DNA of 5,489 nucleotides, taken from the NCBI GenBank assembly GCA_003647095.1, contig QMME01000299.1, forward strand, positions 1 through 5,489, in the 5' to 3' direction. The first letter of the stretch is position 1. Every line of letters starts with the position of its first letter. This document shows, piece by piece, positions 1-5,370 of the stretch. The position numbers and the translations under genes were made by a program. Under the pieces are notes generated by a model, which saw only the letters and a list, made by a program, of their open reading frames with translations, had not been told where the DNA came from and searched no databases. This stretch comes from Deltaproteobacteria bacterium (lineage in GTDB: Bacteria; Myxococcota; B64-G9).

Positions 1-675
1 GCGACCAGGAGCTGCGCCACCGGTGACTCGATCGCCGTGTCCGGTCCCGCCCGGCAGCTTCTCCGCCGGCAGCCCGAAAGCCGGTCGTAGGCACGGGCCA
101 GCCGGTAGACGAGACCTCCGTCCCGGAAAGGCTGGGCCAGGATCTCCTCTTCCGAAAACGGCGAGCCGTTCGCCTGGTTGAGCAGCAGCGCCGTCTGCTC
201 GACGGTCTTCTCGCCCCCGTACGCCAGGCGCGCCACCTGCTCCCAGTCGGCCCCGAAGCCGGGGCTCACGGCCACCGTCGCCAGCACCACCGCCGCCAGC
301 TGCTCCTTCTCGCCGAGGGAGACCAGCGAGGGATAGTCGGCGGCGGCGACGGAACCCGCCGCGATGTCGTCGAGCAGCTCGCCCGTGCCCGCGTCCACGG
401 TACCCAGGGCGTGGCGCAGCCCCACCAGCAGCTCCACCAGCCAGCGGGGGAAGGACTCCGGGTCGTGGTGGTAGTGCAGCACGAACCAGTCGTCTACCAG
501 TGAGTCTGCGGGAAGTGCGGCGGGGTCGTTTTCAAAGGTGAGCGATCTTTCCATCCTGCCAGGGGCTCCCCCCCCCCGCAAGATCCAGCCAGCAGCCCGC
601 CGCTGCCAGCGCGGCCAGCAACGCCGTCCCCGTCAAGACACTGGCCAGCTTGTGACGCCTCATCACCTCCGGCAT
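1..675 (-). CDS. putative lipoprotein of unknown function, frameshifted at a G10 tract and cut by the window edge
   Basis: The function is not recognised. Translation from the ATG at 675 (GGAGGAAAGGGG lies 7 bases upstream) gives MPEVMRRHKLASVL, then a hydrophobic stretch ending in AAAGC. This is a lipoprotein-type signal with Cys28 as the likely lipidated residue, although the lipobox is weak because Leu is not at -3. That frame stops at 532 after 47 residues. The next frame is open from about 565 to the left edge without a stop and looks genuinely coding, with motifs such as DDWFVLHYHHDPESFPRWLVE and FSEEEILAQPFRDGGLVYRL. Removing one G from the run at 568-577 joins the two frames into one secreted protein of over 220 residues. 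If the sequence is correct as given, a downstream product could start at the ATG at 554 without a signal peptide, but its ribosome site is poor. The gene has its own promoter and lies 129 bases beyond mntP. The mature part looks soluble and acidic, with no metal or catalytic motif that I can name. The C-terminus lies outside the window. Confidence 0.5.
568..577 (-). repeat. homopolymer run, ten G in coding sense
   Basis: Ten consecutive C on the plus strand read as ten G in the lipoprotein gene, about 100 bases after its start codon. The signal-peptide frame and the long downstream frame differ by exactly one base across this run. Nine G would restore the full reading frame. Such tracts slip both in vivo (phase variation) and in sequencing, and the sequence alone cannot tell which applies. 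Confidence 0.5.
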
Positions 676-751
676 GACTCGTCCCCTTTCCTCCCGCAGC
701 CTGCTCGCCCCGGCCACCGCCCTGCCCTGCCACCCCGTGCGGATGGAAGAT

Positions 752-760
752 AGTATACCA
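752..760 (-). promoter_or_regulatory. extended -10 promoter for the lipoprotein gene
   Basis: In minus sense the bases read TGG followed by TATACT, a match to the extended -10 form TGnTATAAT with five of six core bases. At 17 bases spacing the -35 position reads TTCCTT, which is poor, as is usual for extended -10 promoters. A start near 745 would give a leader of about 70 bases before the ATG at 675. The rest of the 129-base gap between mntP and this gene (676-804) shows no convincing terminator or other feature. Confidence 0.5.
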
Positions 761-804
761 CGGAGCGGGGGATGAAGGAATAGGACTGGGAATGTTACGG
801 GCCC

Positions 805-1362
805 TCATCCCGCCAGGTAGCCGGCGACGATCTTGACCCCGATGGCGATCAGCAGCAGGCCGCCGGCGATCTCCATGCTCCGGCCCCAGCGCTCCGCCAG
901 GCGGCGGCCCAGGGCGAAGGCGAGCACCACCAGCCCGGCCGTCACCAGTCCGATGACGGCCGCCGGATACCACACCGGCACCCGCAGCAGGGCCAGGCTC
1001 AGGCCCACCGCCAGGGCGTCGATGCTGGTGGCCAGGGCCAGGGCCACCAGGCGCCAGCCCCGGGAGGGATCGCCGGCCAGGATTACCCGGCGGTCCCGCG
1101 CGGGCAGTATCATGTGTACACCCACCAGGACCAGCAGGCCGAAGGCCAGCAAGCGCCCGTAGGTGGCCAGGGGTCCCGCCACCAGGTAGCCGGCATGCCA
1201 GCCGGCCACCGGCATCAGCGCCTGGAACAACCCGAAGTGGAAGGACAGCCGGAAGGCGGCCCGCCAGCCGCGTGCCCGGCCCCCGGCCCCGGCGGCCAGG
1301 GCCACGGTGAAGGCATCGGCGGCCAGGCCCAGGGCGATGAGCAGTATTTCCAATAGTGACAT
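805..1362 (-). CDS. mntP: MntP-family manganese efflux pump
   Basis: This encodes an inner-membrane Mn(II) exporter that lowers cytoplasmic manganese. The 185-residue length is typical of the family. About six hydrophobic segments are visible (roughly residues 3-24, 36-60, 68-87, 104-126, 131-151 and 164-183). The two signature motifs are present: LAADAF with Asp16 in helix 1, and ATSIDALAVG with Asp115 in helix 4. Both aspartates are conserved in the family and required in the E. coli protein. The SFHFGLFQ motif in helix 2 has Gln where E. coli MntP has Glu (AVETL). The ATG at 1362 was chosen because an in-frame stop, the end of the upstream gene, lies 18 bases before it. Only a weak GGAT ribosome site is visible, so translation is probably coupled to the upstream gene. 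It is the last gene of the sigma factor operon. No room exists for the manganese riboswitch often found before mntP, so control should come from the operon promoter. Confidence 0.5.
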   Translation of the reverse strand: MSLLEILLIALGLAADAFTVALAAGAGGRARGWRAAFRLSFHFGLFQALMPVAGWHAGYLVAGPLATYGRLLAFGLLVLVGVHMILPARDRRVILAGDPSRGWRLVALALATSIDALAVGLSLALLRVPVWYPAAVIGLVTAGLVVLAFALGRRLAERWGRSMEIAGGLLLIAIGVKIVAGYLAG

Positions 1363-1380
1363 GGAGCAGATCCGGCGCCG

Positions 1381-2427
1381 TCAGCCCTTGGAGAACAGCC
1401 CCGTCCACAGGGCAAAGAGCATCGCCACGGCCACGGCCGAGCCGGTGCCGATCCAGGCGGCGGGTACCTCGCCGAGGTAGGCCACCAGGCCGCAGGCCGT
1501 GGCCAGCACAGCCATGATGGCGCTGAGTATCACCACCTTGTCCCACTTGCCCACCGGCGCCTGGCCGGCGATCACCTGGCCGTCGTGTCCGCTGGCCAGG
1601 ATGCGGTAGGTGCGCCCGCGGTACTGGTAGACGATTTGCCACAGGGGCACGTAGACCAGGTCCACCCCGGAGATCTCCAGGGTGGTATCGCAGTCGGTGA
1701 TGCGATCGGCCAGCCGCTCGGCCTCCTGCCGGTGCCGGGCCACGATCTGGTCGCGGGCGTTTTCCTCGGCCCGGGTCTGGGGCACCTGGCCGTTGTAGAC
1801 CTTCATGCCGGCGACCTGTCCCAGGTCGAACTTCTCCACCCCCTCGAGCAGGGTGGTGCCCCGGCTCTGGCGCGAGCCCAGGCCGAAACCCAGGAAGAAT
1901 CGCCCCCAGTCGGCCTGTACCGAGCGGGCCCCGGGGTTCAGGGCCTCGAGCCCCCAGAAGGCTTCCTCGTCCTCGCGGGCGAACACCGCCCACTGGTAGT
2001 CGCGGGAAAAATCGCCCGATACCGGTTCCCAGTAGGTCTCGCTGCGACGGTTATCACCGCTGCCCACGCTGCGGGTTTTCTTGTTGCGCCCCGACCAGAA
2101 GGTGCGGGCGCTGGTCTTGACCACCCAGAAGGGCAGCACCACCCCGTCGAAGTTGGTGATGGTGGCCCGCTCGGCGAGATCGGCGGCCTTGAGCCACCCC
2201 GAGCCCATCCACTCCAGCACCGACTGGTGCACCTTTTGGCGATCCGCCCGGGCCGGCAGCAGGTAGTGGGCCTCCACCCGGACGATCTTGTCGAAGCCGG
2301 CCAGGGTGGCGGCCGTACCGCAGTAGGCGCAGGTCAACACCGATTCACCCTCGAGGTACTCGATGGGCGCACCGCAGTTGCTGCACTCGATGGTTCGGCT
2401 GGCGGGCGGCTGGCTGGTTCTGCCCAT
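1381..2427 (-). CDS. zinc-ribbon protein with two C-terminal membrane helices, function unknown
   Basis: The 348-residue protein has no assigned function that I recognise. It opens with a four-cysteine zinc ribbon (Cys15-x2-Cys18 and Cys33-x2-Cys36, CSNC and CAYC), the kind found in TFIIB-like and rubredoxin-type ribbons. A mixed, aromatic-rich central region follows (about 45-250), with a charged helix near 215-240. The segment around 255-292 (VPLWQIVYQYRGRTYRI, then a G-x2-G turn) resembles a short beta domain seen in other zinc-ribbon membrane proteins. Two hydrophobic segments at about 298-318 and 325-345 form a C-terminal hairpin that would leave the bulk of the protein cytoplasmic. The ATG at 2427 has GGAG seven bases upstream, inside the 15-base gap after the sigma gene stop. 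It lies between a sigma-32 factor and mntP in one operon, which hints at metal or redox sensing at the membrane. It could also be a housekeeping membrane protein, since the family is found widely without a known role. Confidence 0.5.
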   Translation of the reverse strand: MGRTSQPPASRTIECSNCGAPIEYLEGESVLTCAYCGTAATLAGFDKIVRVEAHYLLPARADRQKVHQSVLEWMGSGWLKAADLAERATITNFDGVVLPFWVVKTSARTFWSGRNKKTRSVGSGDNRRSETYWEPVSGDFSRDYQWAVFAREDEEAFWGLEALNPGARSVQADWGRFFLGFGLGSRQSRGTTLLEGVEKFDLGQVAGMKVYNGQVPQTRAEENARDQIVARHRQEAERLADRITDCDTTLEISGVDLVYVPLWQIVYQYRGRTYRILASGHDGQVIAGQAPVGKWDKVVILSAIMAVLATACGLVAYLGEVPAAWIGTGSAVAVAMLFALWTGLFSKG

Positions 2428-2442
2428 GAGCGGTCTCCGCTG

Positions 2443-3354
2443 CTAGAGGCGGGGGCGCGAGTCCTGCTCGGACATGCCGGACATGAGAAAGCCGCGGAAA
2501 CGCTCCTTGAGCCGCTGTTCTATCTGCTGGATGCGCTGCCGGGTGACTCCGTGCTTCTCCCCCAGTTCCTGGAAGGTCAGCGGCTGGTCCATGGCGATGC
2601 GGGCGTCCCAGATGGCCCGTTCGCGCTCGTCCAGGGTCTGGCGGAACTCCCGCATGGCCCGGCGCACCCGCTCCAGCATCTCCTCCCGGGCCACCTCGTC
2701 TTCCGGGGTCTCGGCCTCCACCACCAGGCTTTCCAGGTAGGGCTTGCCGGTCACCGGGTGGGTGGCGTCCAGCGAGGCCTCGGGGGCGCTCAGGCGCTTG
2801 CGCATCTCCACCACCTCGCGCTCGGGTACCTGGATGCGCTCGGCCAGCAGGCGGCTGTCGGGAGTGAAGCCTTCCTTGAGCAGGCGCTCCTGTTCCTTGC
2901 GCAGGCGGAAGAACAGCTTGCGCTGGGCCTGGGTGGTGCCGATCTTGACCAGGCTGAAGTTTTCCAGGATGAACTTGAGGATGTAAGCGCGGATCCACCA
3001 CTGGGCGTAGCTGGGCAGGCGTACCCCCCGGTAGGGATCGAAGCGCTTGACCGCCTGCATCAGGCCGATGTTGCCCTCCTGGATGAGATCGAGCACGTTC
3101 TGGTAGTAGCTGCGGTGCTCCAGGGCGATCTTCACCACCAGGCGCAGGTTGGCCGTCACCAGTTTCAGGGCGGCCTGGGGATCCTTCTTCTCCTGGTAGC
3201 TTACCGCCAGCTCGTGTTCCTCTTCCGGGGTGAGCAGATCGAACTGGCCGATCTCCTGCAGGTACCTCTGCAGGGGATCGAGGTGGACGAGCTCGCGCGC
3301 CGGCCGGGACTTGCCGGCCGCGGCCTGTTTCTTGTTGCCCGTCTTCTCGGCCAT
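2443..3354 (-). CDS. rpoH: RNA polymerase sigma-32 family factor (RpoH-like)
   Basis: This 303-residue alternative sigma factor would direct core RNA polymerase to heat-shock or related stress promoters. Domains run in order: region 1.2 near 25-50 (LDPLQRYLQEIGQFDLLTPEEE), region 2 at 60-135 with the core-binding DLIQEGNIGLMQAVKRFD and the -10 recognition stretch RLPSYAQWWIRAYI, the RpoH box at 144-152 (QRKLFFRLR, diagnostic for sigma-32), region 3 at about 165-190, and a region 4 helix-turn-helix at 258-290 (LTFQELGEKHGVTRQRIQQIEQ). The ATG at 3354 is chosen because AAGGA sits 9 bases upstream and family homology starts soon after. The frame stays open further upstream to about 3648 but runs through the promoter and repeats, so that extension is rejected. 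The N-terminus is a basic tail of about 20 residues. It is the first gene of the operon. The symbol reflects family membership; which regulon it serves, and whether it is the only RpoH of the genome, cannot be seen. Confidence 0.5.
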   Translation of the reverse strand: MAEKTGNKKQAAAGKSRPARELVHLDPLQRYLQEIGQFDLLTPEEEHELAVSYQEKKDPQAALKLVTANLRLVVKIALEHRSYYQNVLDLIQEGNIGLMQAVKRFDPYRGVRLPSYAQWWIRAYILKFILENFSLVKIGTTQAQRKLFFRLRKEQERLLKEGFTPDSRLLAERIQVPEREVVEMRKRLSAPEASLDATHPVTGKPYLESLVVEAETPEDEVAREEMLERVRRAMREFRQTLDERERAIWDARIAMDQPLTFQELGEKHGVTRQRIQQIEQRLKERFRGFLMSGMSEQDSRPRL

Positions 3355-3375
3355 GCCCGTGATCCTTCCCGACGC

Positions 3376-3418
3376 GGCCGCTGCTCCGGCGTAAACGGGT
3401 GCCGGCCGGAGCACGGCC
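3376..3418 (-). promoter_or_regulatory. hairpin in the 5' leader of the sigma factor mRNA
   Basis: The nine-base arms at 3382-3390 and 3405-3413 are perfectly complementary. They extend by five more pairs (3376-3380 with 3414-3418) after a single bulged base at 3381, giving 14 pairs around a 14-base loop. The structure would begin within about 7-10 bases of the predicted transcription start and end 21 bases before the ATG. There is no U run on either side, so it does not look like a terminator. The ribosome site (AAGGA) is not inside the stem. Possible roles are mRNA 5' stabilisation, a protein binding site or a leader switch. Confidence 0.5.
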
Positions 3419-3431
3419 CGGGGGGATGCGA

Positions 3432-3459
3432 ATGATACAACATTTTCCGGAGGGATCAA
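3432..3459 (-). promoter_or_regulatory. sigma-70-like promoter of the sigma factor operon
   Basis: In minus sense the -35 is TTGATC (3459-3454) and the -10 is TATCAT (3437-3432, five of six to consensus), separated by 16 bases. Transcription would start near 3425, about 70 bases before the sigma gene ATG. The -35 overlaps the end of the left copy of the 17-bp direct repeat, so anything binding that repeat would affect this promoter. Confidence 0.5.
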
Positions 3460-3473
3460 CTGGTTTGACTTTT
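3457..3473 (+). repeat. 17-bp direct repeat, left copy
   Basis: CAACTGGTTTGACTTTT occurs here and again, identically, at 3646-3662, a spacing of 189 bases. This copy overlaps the -35 of the minus-strand sigma operon promoter by three bases and extends upstream of it. It contains TTGACT, but no good plus-strand -10 follows at 16-18 bases (TACCGC at 17). Confidence 0.5.
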
Positions 3474-3645
3474 TCCAGGCCGGGGAGTACCGCAGGAGCA
3501 GCGAATAATCCGGAAGTCCGAATTCCCGGGATGAATGGCGCGGCCCGCGCAGGCGAAGCTGTCCGTAGCTGCGAGCCTGCCGAGCAGCGGAGGGCAGCGA
3601 GGCGTTAAGCAGGGCCGCGCCTCGCGCCAGCCGTAGTCCGCAGCC
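3474..3645. repeat. intergenic segment with nested inverted repeats, bounded by the 17-bp direct repeats
   Basis: This 172-base segment has no convincing gene. It holds a 10-bp perfect inverted repeat (3537-3546 with 3612-3621), an 8-bp pair (3597-3604 with 3618-3625) that competes with it, and an inner hairpin (3549-3554 with 3575-3580, plus AGCT at 3557-3560 with 3567-3570). The density of alternative stems, and the flanking 17-bp copies, suggest an interspersed intergenic repeat of the REP or MITE kind, or a structured RNA. No transposase or terminator U tract is present. Whether copies exist elsewhere cannot be seen from this window. Confidence 0.5.
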
Positions 3646-3662
3646 CAACTGGTTTGACTTTT
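3646..3662 (+). repeat. 17-bp direct repeat, right copy
   Basis: This is identical to 3457-3473. Here the internal TTGACT serves as the -35 of the promoter for the small lipoprotein gene. Sequence similarity between the two copies stops abruptly on both sides of the 17 bases. Confidence 0.5.
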
Positions 3663-3682
3663 ACCGGGGCTGGAAATAACCT
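3654..3682 (+). promoter_or_regulatory. probable promoter of the CxxCxxC lipoprotein gene
   Basis: A -35 of TTGACT (3654-3659, five of six to consensus) is followed after 17 bases by TAACCT (3677-3682), which keeps the key T, A and T of the -10. The start would be near 3689, giving a short leader of about 22 bases with the GGAGG ribosome site at 3700-3704. The weak -10 suggests an activator, or a modest level of expression. Confidence 0.5.
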
Positions 3683-3710
3683 GTCGGCACCGGTTGCCTG
3701 GAGGTTTGCC

Positions 3711-4211
3711 ATGAGAAGGTGGATGATCGTCGCCGCCGCGCTGCTGTCGCTGGGGGGGCTTTCCGCTTGCTCGTCCGGCAAGTGCGAGCCCTGCACCACC
3801 TGTCCGGATTTCACCGGCGAGTACTACGAGATCATCAAGCTGGTCATCGACAACTGTGACAATGTCGAGCTCCTCGAGGGAGACCTGCGCCTGCGGGTGT
3901 TCAACCAGCTGGATACCACCCTGGATATCGAGATGACCGACAGGTACGGCACCTGGGCCGTGCTGTCGGGGTACCTGTGCGAGACCAACGAGACCGACTA
4001 CCCCAAGGATTACGCCTTTTCCGCCTCCTACAGCCCCAGCCAGGCCGGCGACCGCGTAATACTGGACTACCTGCTGTCGGGTTACTTCCACCTGGAGTCC
4101 GACCAGGCCCCGGCAGTGCTCAATGGCACCCTCTCCATCACCGAGCACGATCTCGACAGCAGGAAAACCTGCCAGGTGTCGGGCTCCATTTCGCCCAAGA
4201 TCACGCAGTGA
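3711..4211 (+). CDS. small lipoprotein with CxxCxxC motif, function unknown
   Basis: The product is a 166-residue predicted lipoprotein that I cannot assign to a family. MRRW is followed by a hydrophobic stretch and a perfect lipobox, LSAC, with Cys20 as the lipid attachment site. Ser at +2 would favour the outer membrane by the E. coli sorting rule. Three further cysteines follow at once: Cys25, Cys28 and Cys31 (KCEPCTTCPDFTGEY). Two more occur later, near residues 49 (DNCDN) and 90 (YLCET), and one near the end (KTCQVSG). The rest is acidic and polar with alternating patterns typical of a beta-rich domain (LRLRVFNQLDTTLDIEM, NGTLSITEHDL). The size and pattern recall small lipocalin-like or immunoglobulin-like lipoproteins. 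The ATG at 3711 is fixed by GGAGG six bases upstream and by the signal peptide. The frame continues upstream to a TTG at 3654, but that lies inside the promoter. It is a single-gene unit converging on the hydrolase gene 28 bases away. Confidence 0.5.
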   Translation: MRRWMIVAAALLSLGGLSACSSGKCEPCTTCPDFTGEYYEIIKLVIDNCDNVELLEGDLRLRVFNQLDTTLDIEMTDRYGTWAVLSGYLCETNETDYPKDYAFSASYSPSQAGDRVILDYLLSGYFHLESDQAPAVLNGTLSITEHDLDSRKTCQVSGSISPKITQ

Positions 4212-4239
4212 GACGGGTGTTCGGGGGAGGGTTGTCGCC

Positions 4240-5079
4240 TCACAGGCGGTAGGTGCGCTTTTCCCGGGCGGCCGAGCAGTTGCGGAACTGCCGGCGGGCG
4301 GCCCGTTCCATGGTGGCCAGGGCGCGGTCATCGCGGTTGGGCTCGTGGTGGAACAGGAACAACCGCTTCACCCCGGCGGCCCGGGCCACCTTGACGCCCT
4401 CGCGCCAGGTGGAATGCCCGTAGCCCTTCTTTCCCCGGCGCAGCTCGACCTCGGTGTAGGCGGCGTCGTAGATGAGCACGTCGGCGCCGCGGGCGTGCTC
4501 CACCAGGCGCAGGTCCAGGCTGCCGCCGTGCTCGGTGTCGGTGGCGTAGACCAGGGAGCGCTTGCCCAGGCTGATGCGGTAGGACAGGCAGCGGCCGGGA
4601 TGGTTGAGCGCCTCGGTGGTCACCAGCAGCGGGCCGATGCGGAAGCGATCCCGCGGGCGCACGTCGCGGAAATCGAAGCGGGCCTGCATGACCTCGATGG
4701 GCACGGGAAAGTAGGGCATGGCCATCTGTCCGGCCAGGATGTCCTTGACGTTGCGCGAACCGCGCGGCCCCCCGTAGATGGTGAACTGGTTGCGGGGGTG
4801 GTAGGCGGGGCCGAAGAAGGGGAAACCATGGATGTGGTCCCAGTGGTAGTGGGAAAACAGCAGCGCCGCACGCAGGCCCCCGCGCGGGAACTCCTTCTGC
4901 AGGTTCACCCCCAGGGCGCGGATGCCGGAGCCGGCGTCGAGGATGATGAGGTGCCGGCCGGCACGCACTTCCACGCAAGGGGTGTTGCCGCCGTAGCGGT
5001 TGGTGGTGGGCCGTGGTGCCGGTAACGAACCCCGGGTGCCCCAGAACTTGAACCAGAACCCCTGCTTGCCATCAGCCAA
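4240..5079 (-). CDS. metallo-beta-lactamase fold hydrolase, PhnP/RNase Z-like (COG1235 type)
   Basis: This is a 279-residue cytoplasmic metal-dependent hydrolase, probably a phosphodiesterase, of the group that includes PhnP cyclic phosphodiesterases; the substrate is unknown. The N-terminal FWGTRGSLPAP and RYGGNTPCVEV stretches (13-38) and LDAGSGIRALG (47-57) are typical of the group. The metal ligands follow in order: SHYHWDH (His77, His79, Asp81, His82), His160 in LNHPG, Asp181 in YATDTEH, and His245 in FHHEP. Asp205 (YDAAY) and His222 (GHST) are conserved in the subgroup. The hydrolase fold appears complete and the active site intact. The start is a TTG at 5079, with GGGAGGG about nine bases upstream and family homology beginning at residue 9. 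The frame is open further upstream to 5217, but no better start with a ribosome site is seen and that stretch is AT-richer and non-homologous. An out-of-frame ATG at 5074 is ignored. The gene is divergent from the oxidoreductase gene and convergent with the small lipoprotein gene. No clear promoter is seen for it. Confidence 0.5.
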   Translation of the reverse strand: MADGKQGFWFKFWGTRGSLPAPRPTTNRYGGNTPCVEVRAGRHLIILDAGSGIRALGVNLQKEFPRGGLRAALLFSHYHWDHIHGFPFFGPAYHPRNQFTIYGGPRGSRNVKDILAGQMAMPYFPVPIEVMQARFDFRDVRPRDRFRIGPLLVTTEALNHPGRCLSYRISLGKRSLVYATDTEHGGSLDLRLVEHARGADVLIYDAAYTEVELRRGKKGYGHSTWREGVKVARAAGVKRLFLFHHEPNRDDRALATMERAARRQFRNCSAAREKRTYRL

Positions 5080-5173
5080 TAAGCCAACCCTCCCTCGAAC
5101 GGCAATTCGCCACCCGCGCCATTCGGGTAACGGAATCGTCGCCAGCCTAGAGAGGTAACGTAAACCAAAGAGG

Positions 5174-5186
5174 TTTGCAACGCAAA
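5174..5186. repeat. short inverted repeat, possible operator
   Basis: TTTGC and GCAAA flank a three-base centre, within a comparatively AT-rich patch about 95-107 bases upstream of the hydrolase start. A second small dyad, AAACC with GGTTT (5162-5176), overlaps it. The size is right for a dimeric repressor site, but 5-bp arms can arise by chance. Confidence 0.5.
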
Positions 5187-5208
5187 TTTCCCGGCCGGCA
5201 GCAACCAG

Positions 5209-5240
5209 TATCACCACTCGAACGATTCATTTCGGTGATA
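5209..5240. repeat. inverted repeat in the divergent promoter region, possible operator
   Basis: TATCACC (5209-5215) and GGTGATA (5234-5240) are perfect inverted arms. Inside them GAA and TTC pair further if four bases on the left arm are skipped. The site lies about 51 bases upstream of the -35 of the oxidoreductase promoter and about 130 bases upstream of the hydrolase start, a reasonable position for an activator or a shared regulator. It is not followed by a U run and is not a terminator. Confidence 0.5.
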
Positions 5241-5290
5241 TTGCGCACACCGTGCGGTCCCGGGATCTCCCACCCTGGACCGAGTTTTCC

Positions 5291-5319
5291 TTGACATGGC
5301 TGCGGCCAGGCAAGATAGT
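5291..5319 (+). promoter_or_regulatory. strong sigma-70-like promoter of the oxidoreductase gene
   Basis: A perfect TTGACA (5291-5296) is followed after exactly 17 bases by GATAGT (5314-5319, four of six to TATAAT). The start would be near 5326, with a leader of about 45 bases ending in GGAGG (5361-5365), five bases before the ATG at 5371. This is the best promoter in the window. Confidence 0.5.
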
Positions 5320-5370
5320 TACCGCCGTTTTTCGGCCCGGCGCCCGGGGCGCCGGCACCTGGAGGAAGCA

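Noticed and set aside
1363..1380. yybP-ykoY manganese riboswitch upstream of mntP
   Set aside because: Only 18 bases separate mntP from the preceding gene, far too short for this riboswitch, and no conserved core is seen in the operon leader.
494..1993. A 499-codon open frame on the minus strand
   Set aside because: It is very rich in Gly, Pro and Arg, overlaps mntP and the zinc-ribbon gene in another frame, and is an artefact of high third-position GC.
1585..3435. A 616-codon open frame on the plus strand, antisense to the operon
   Set aside because: It runs opposite three well-supported genes. Its composition reflects their reverse complement, it has no ribosome site and no recognisable domain.
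3465..3493. Plus-strand promoter from the left repeat copy
   Set aside because: TTGACT is present, but the -10 position reads TACCGC, which is too poor, and no gene follows before the second copy.
3355..3648. An N-terminal extension of the sigma factor by about 98 residues
   Set aside because: The frame is open, but it crosses the promoter, leader hairpin and intergenic repeats. Family homology and a ribosome site support the start at 3354.
3604..3649. Integron attC-like site (GTTAAGC and GCCCAAC match the core and inverse-core patterns)
   Set aside because: The order and strand of the two boxes are wrong for one attC site, no cassette array or integrase is present, and such short matches are common.
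3646..3662. CRISPR-type repeats
   Set aside because: There are only two copies, separated by 172 bases, with no spacer periodicity and no cas genes.
4212..4256. Shared terminator between the convergent lipoprotein and hydrolase genes
   Set aside because: Only a 5-bp stem (CGCCT with AGGCG) at the end of the hydrolase gene is visible, with no T run on either strand.
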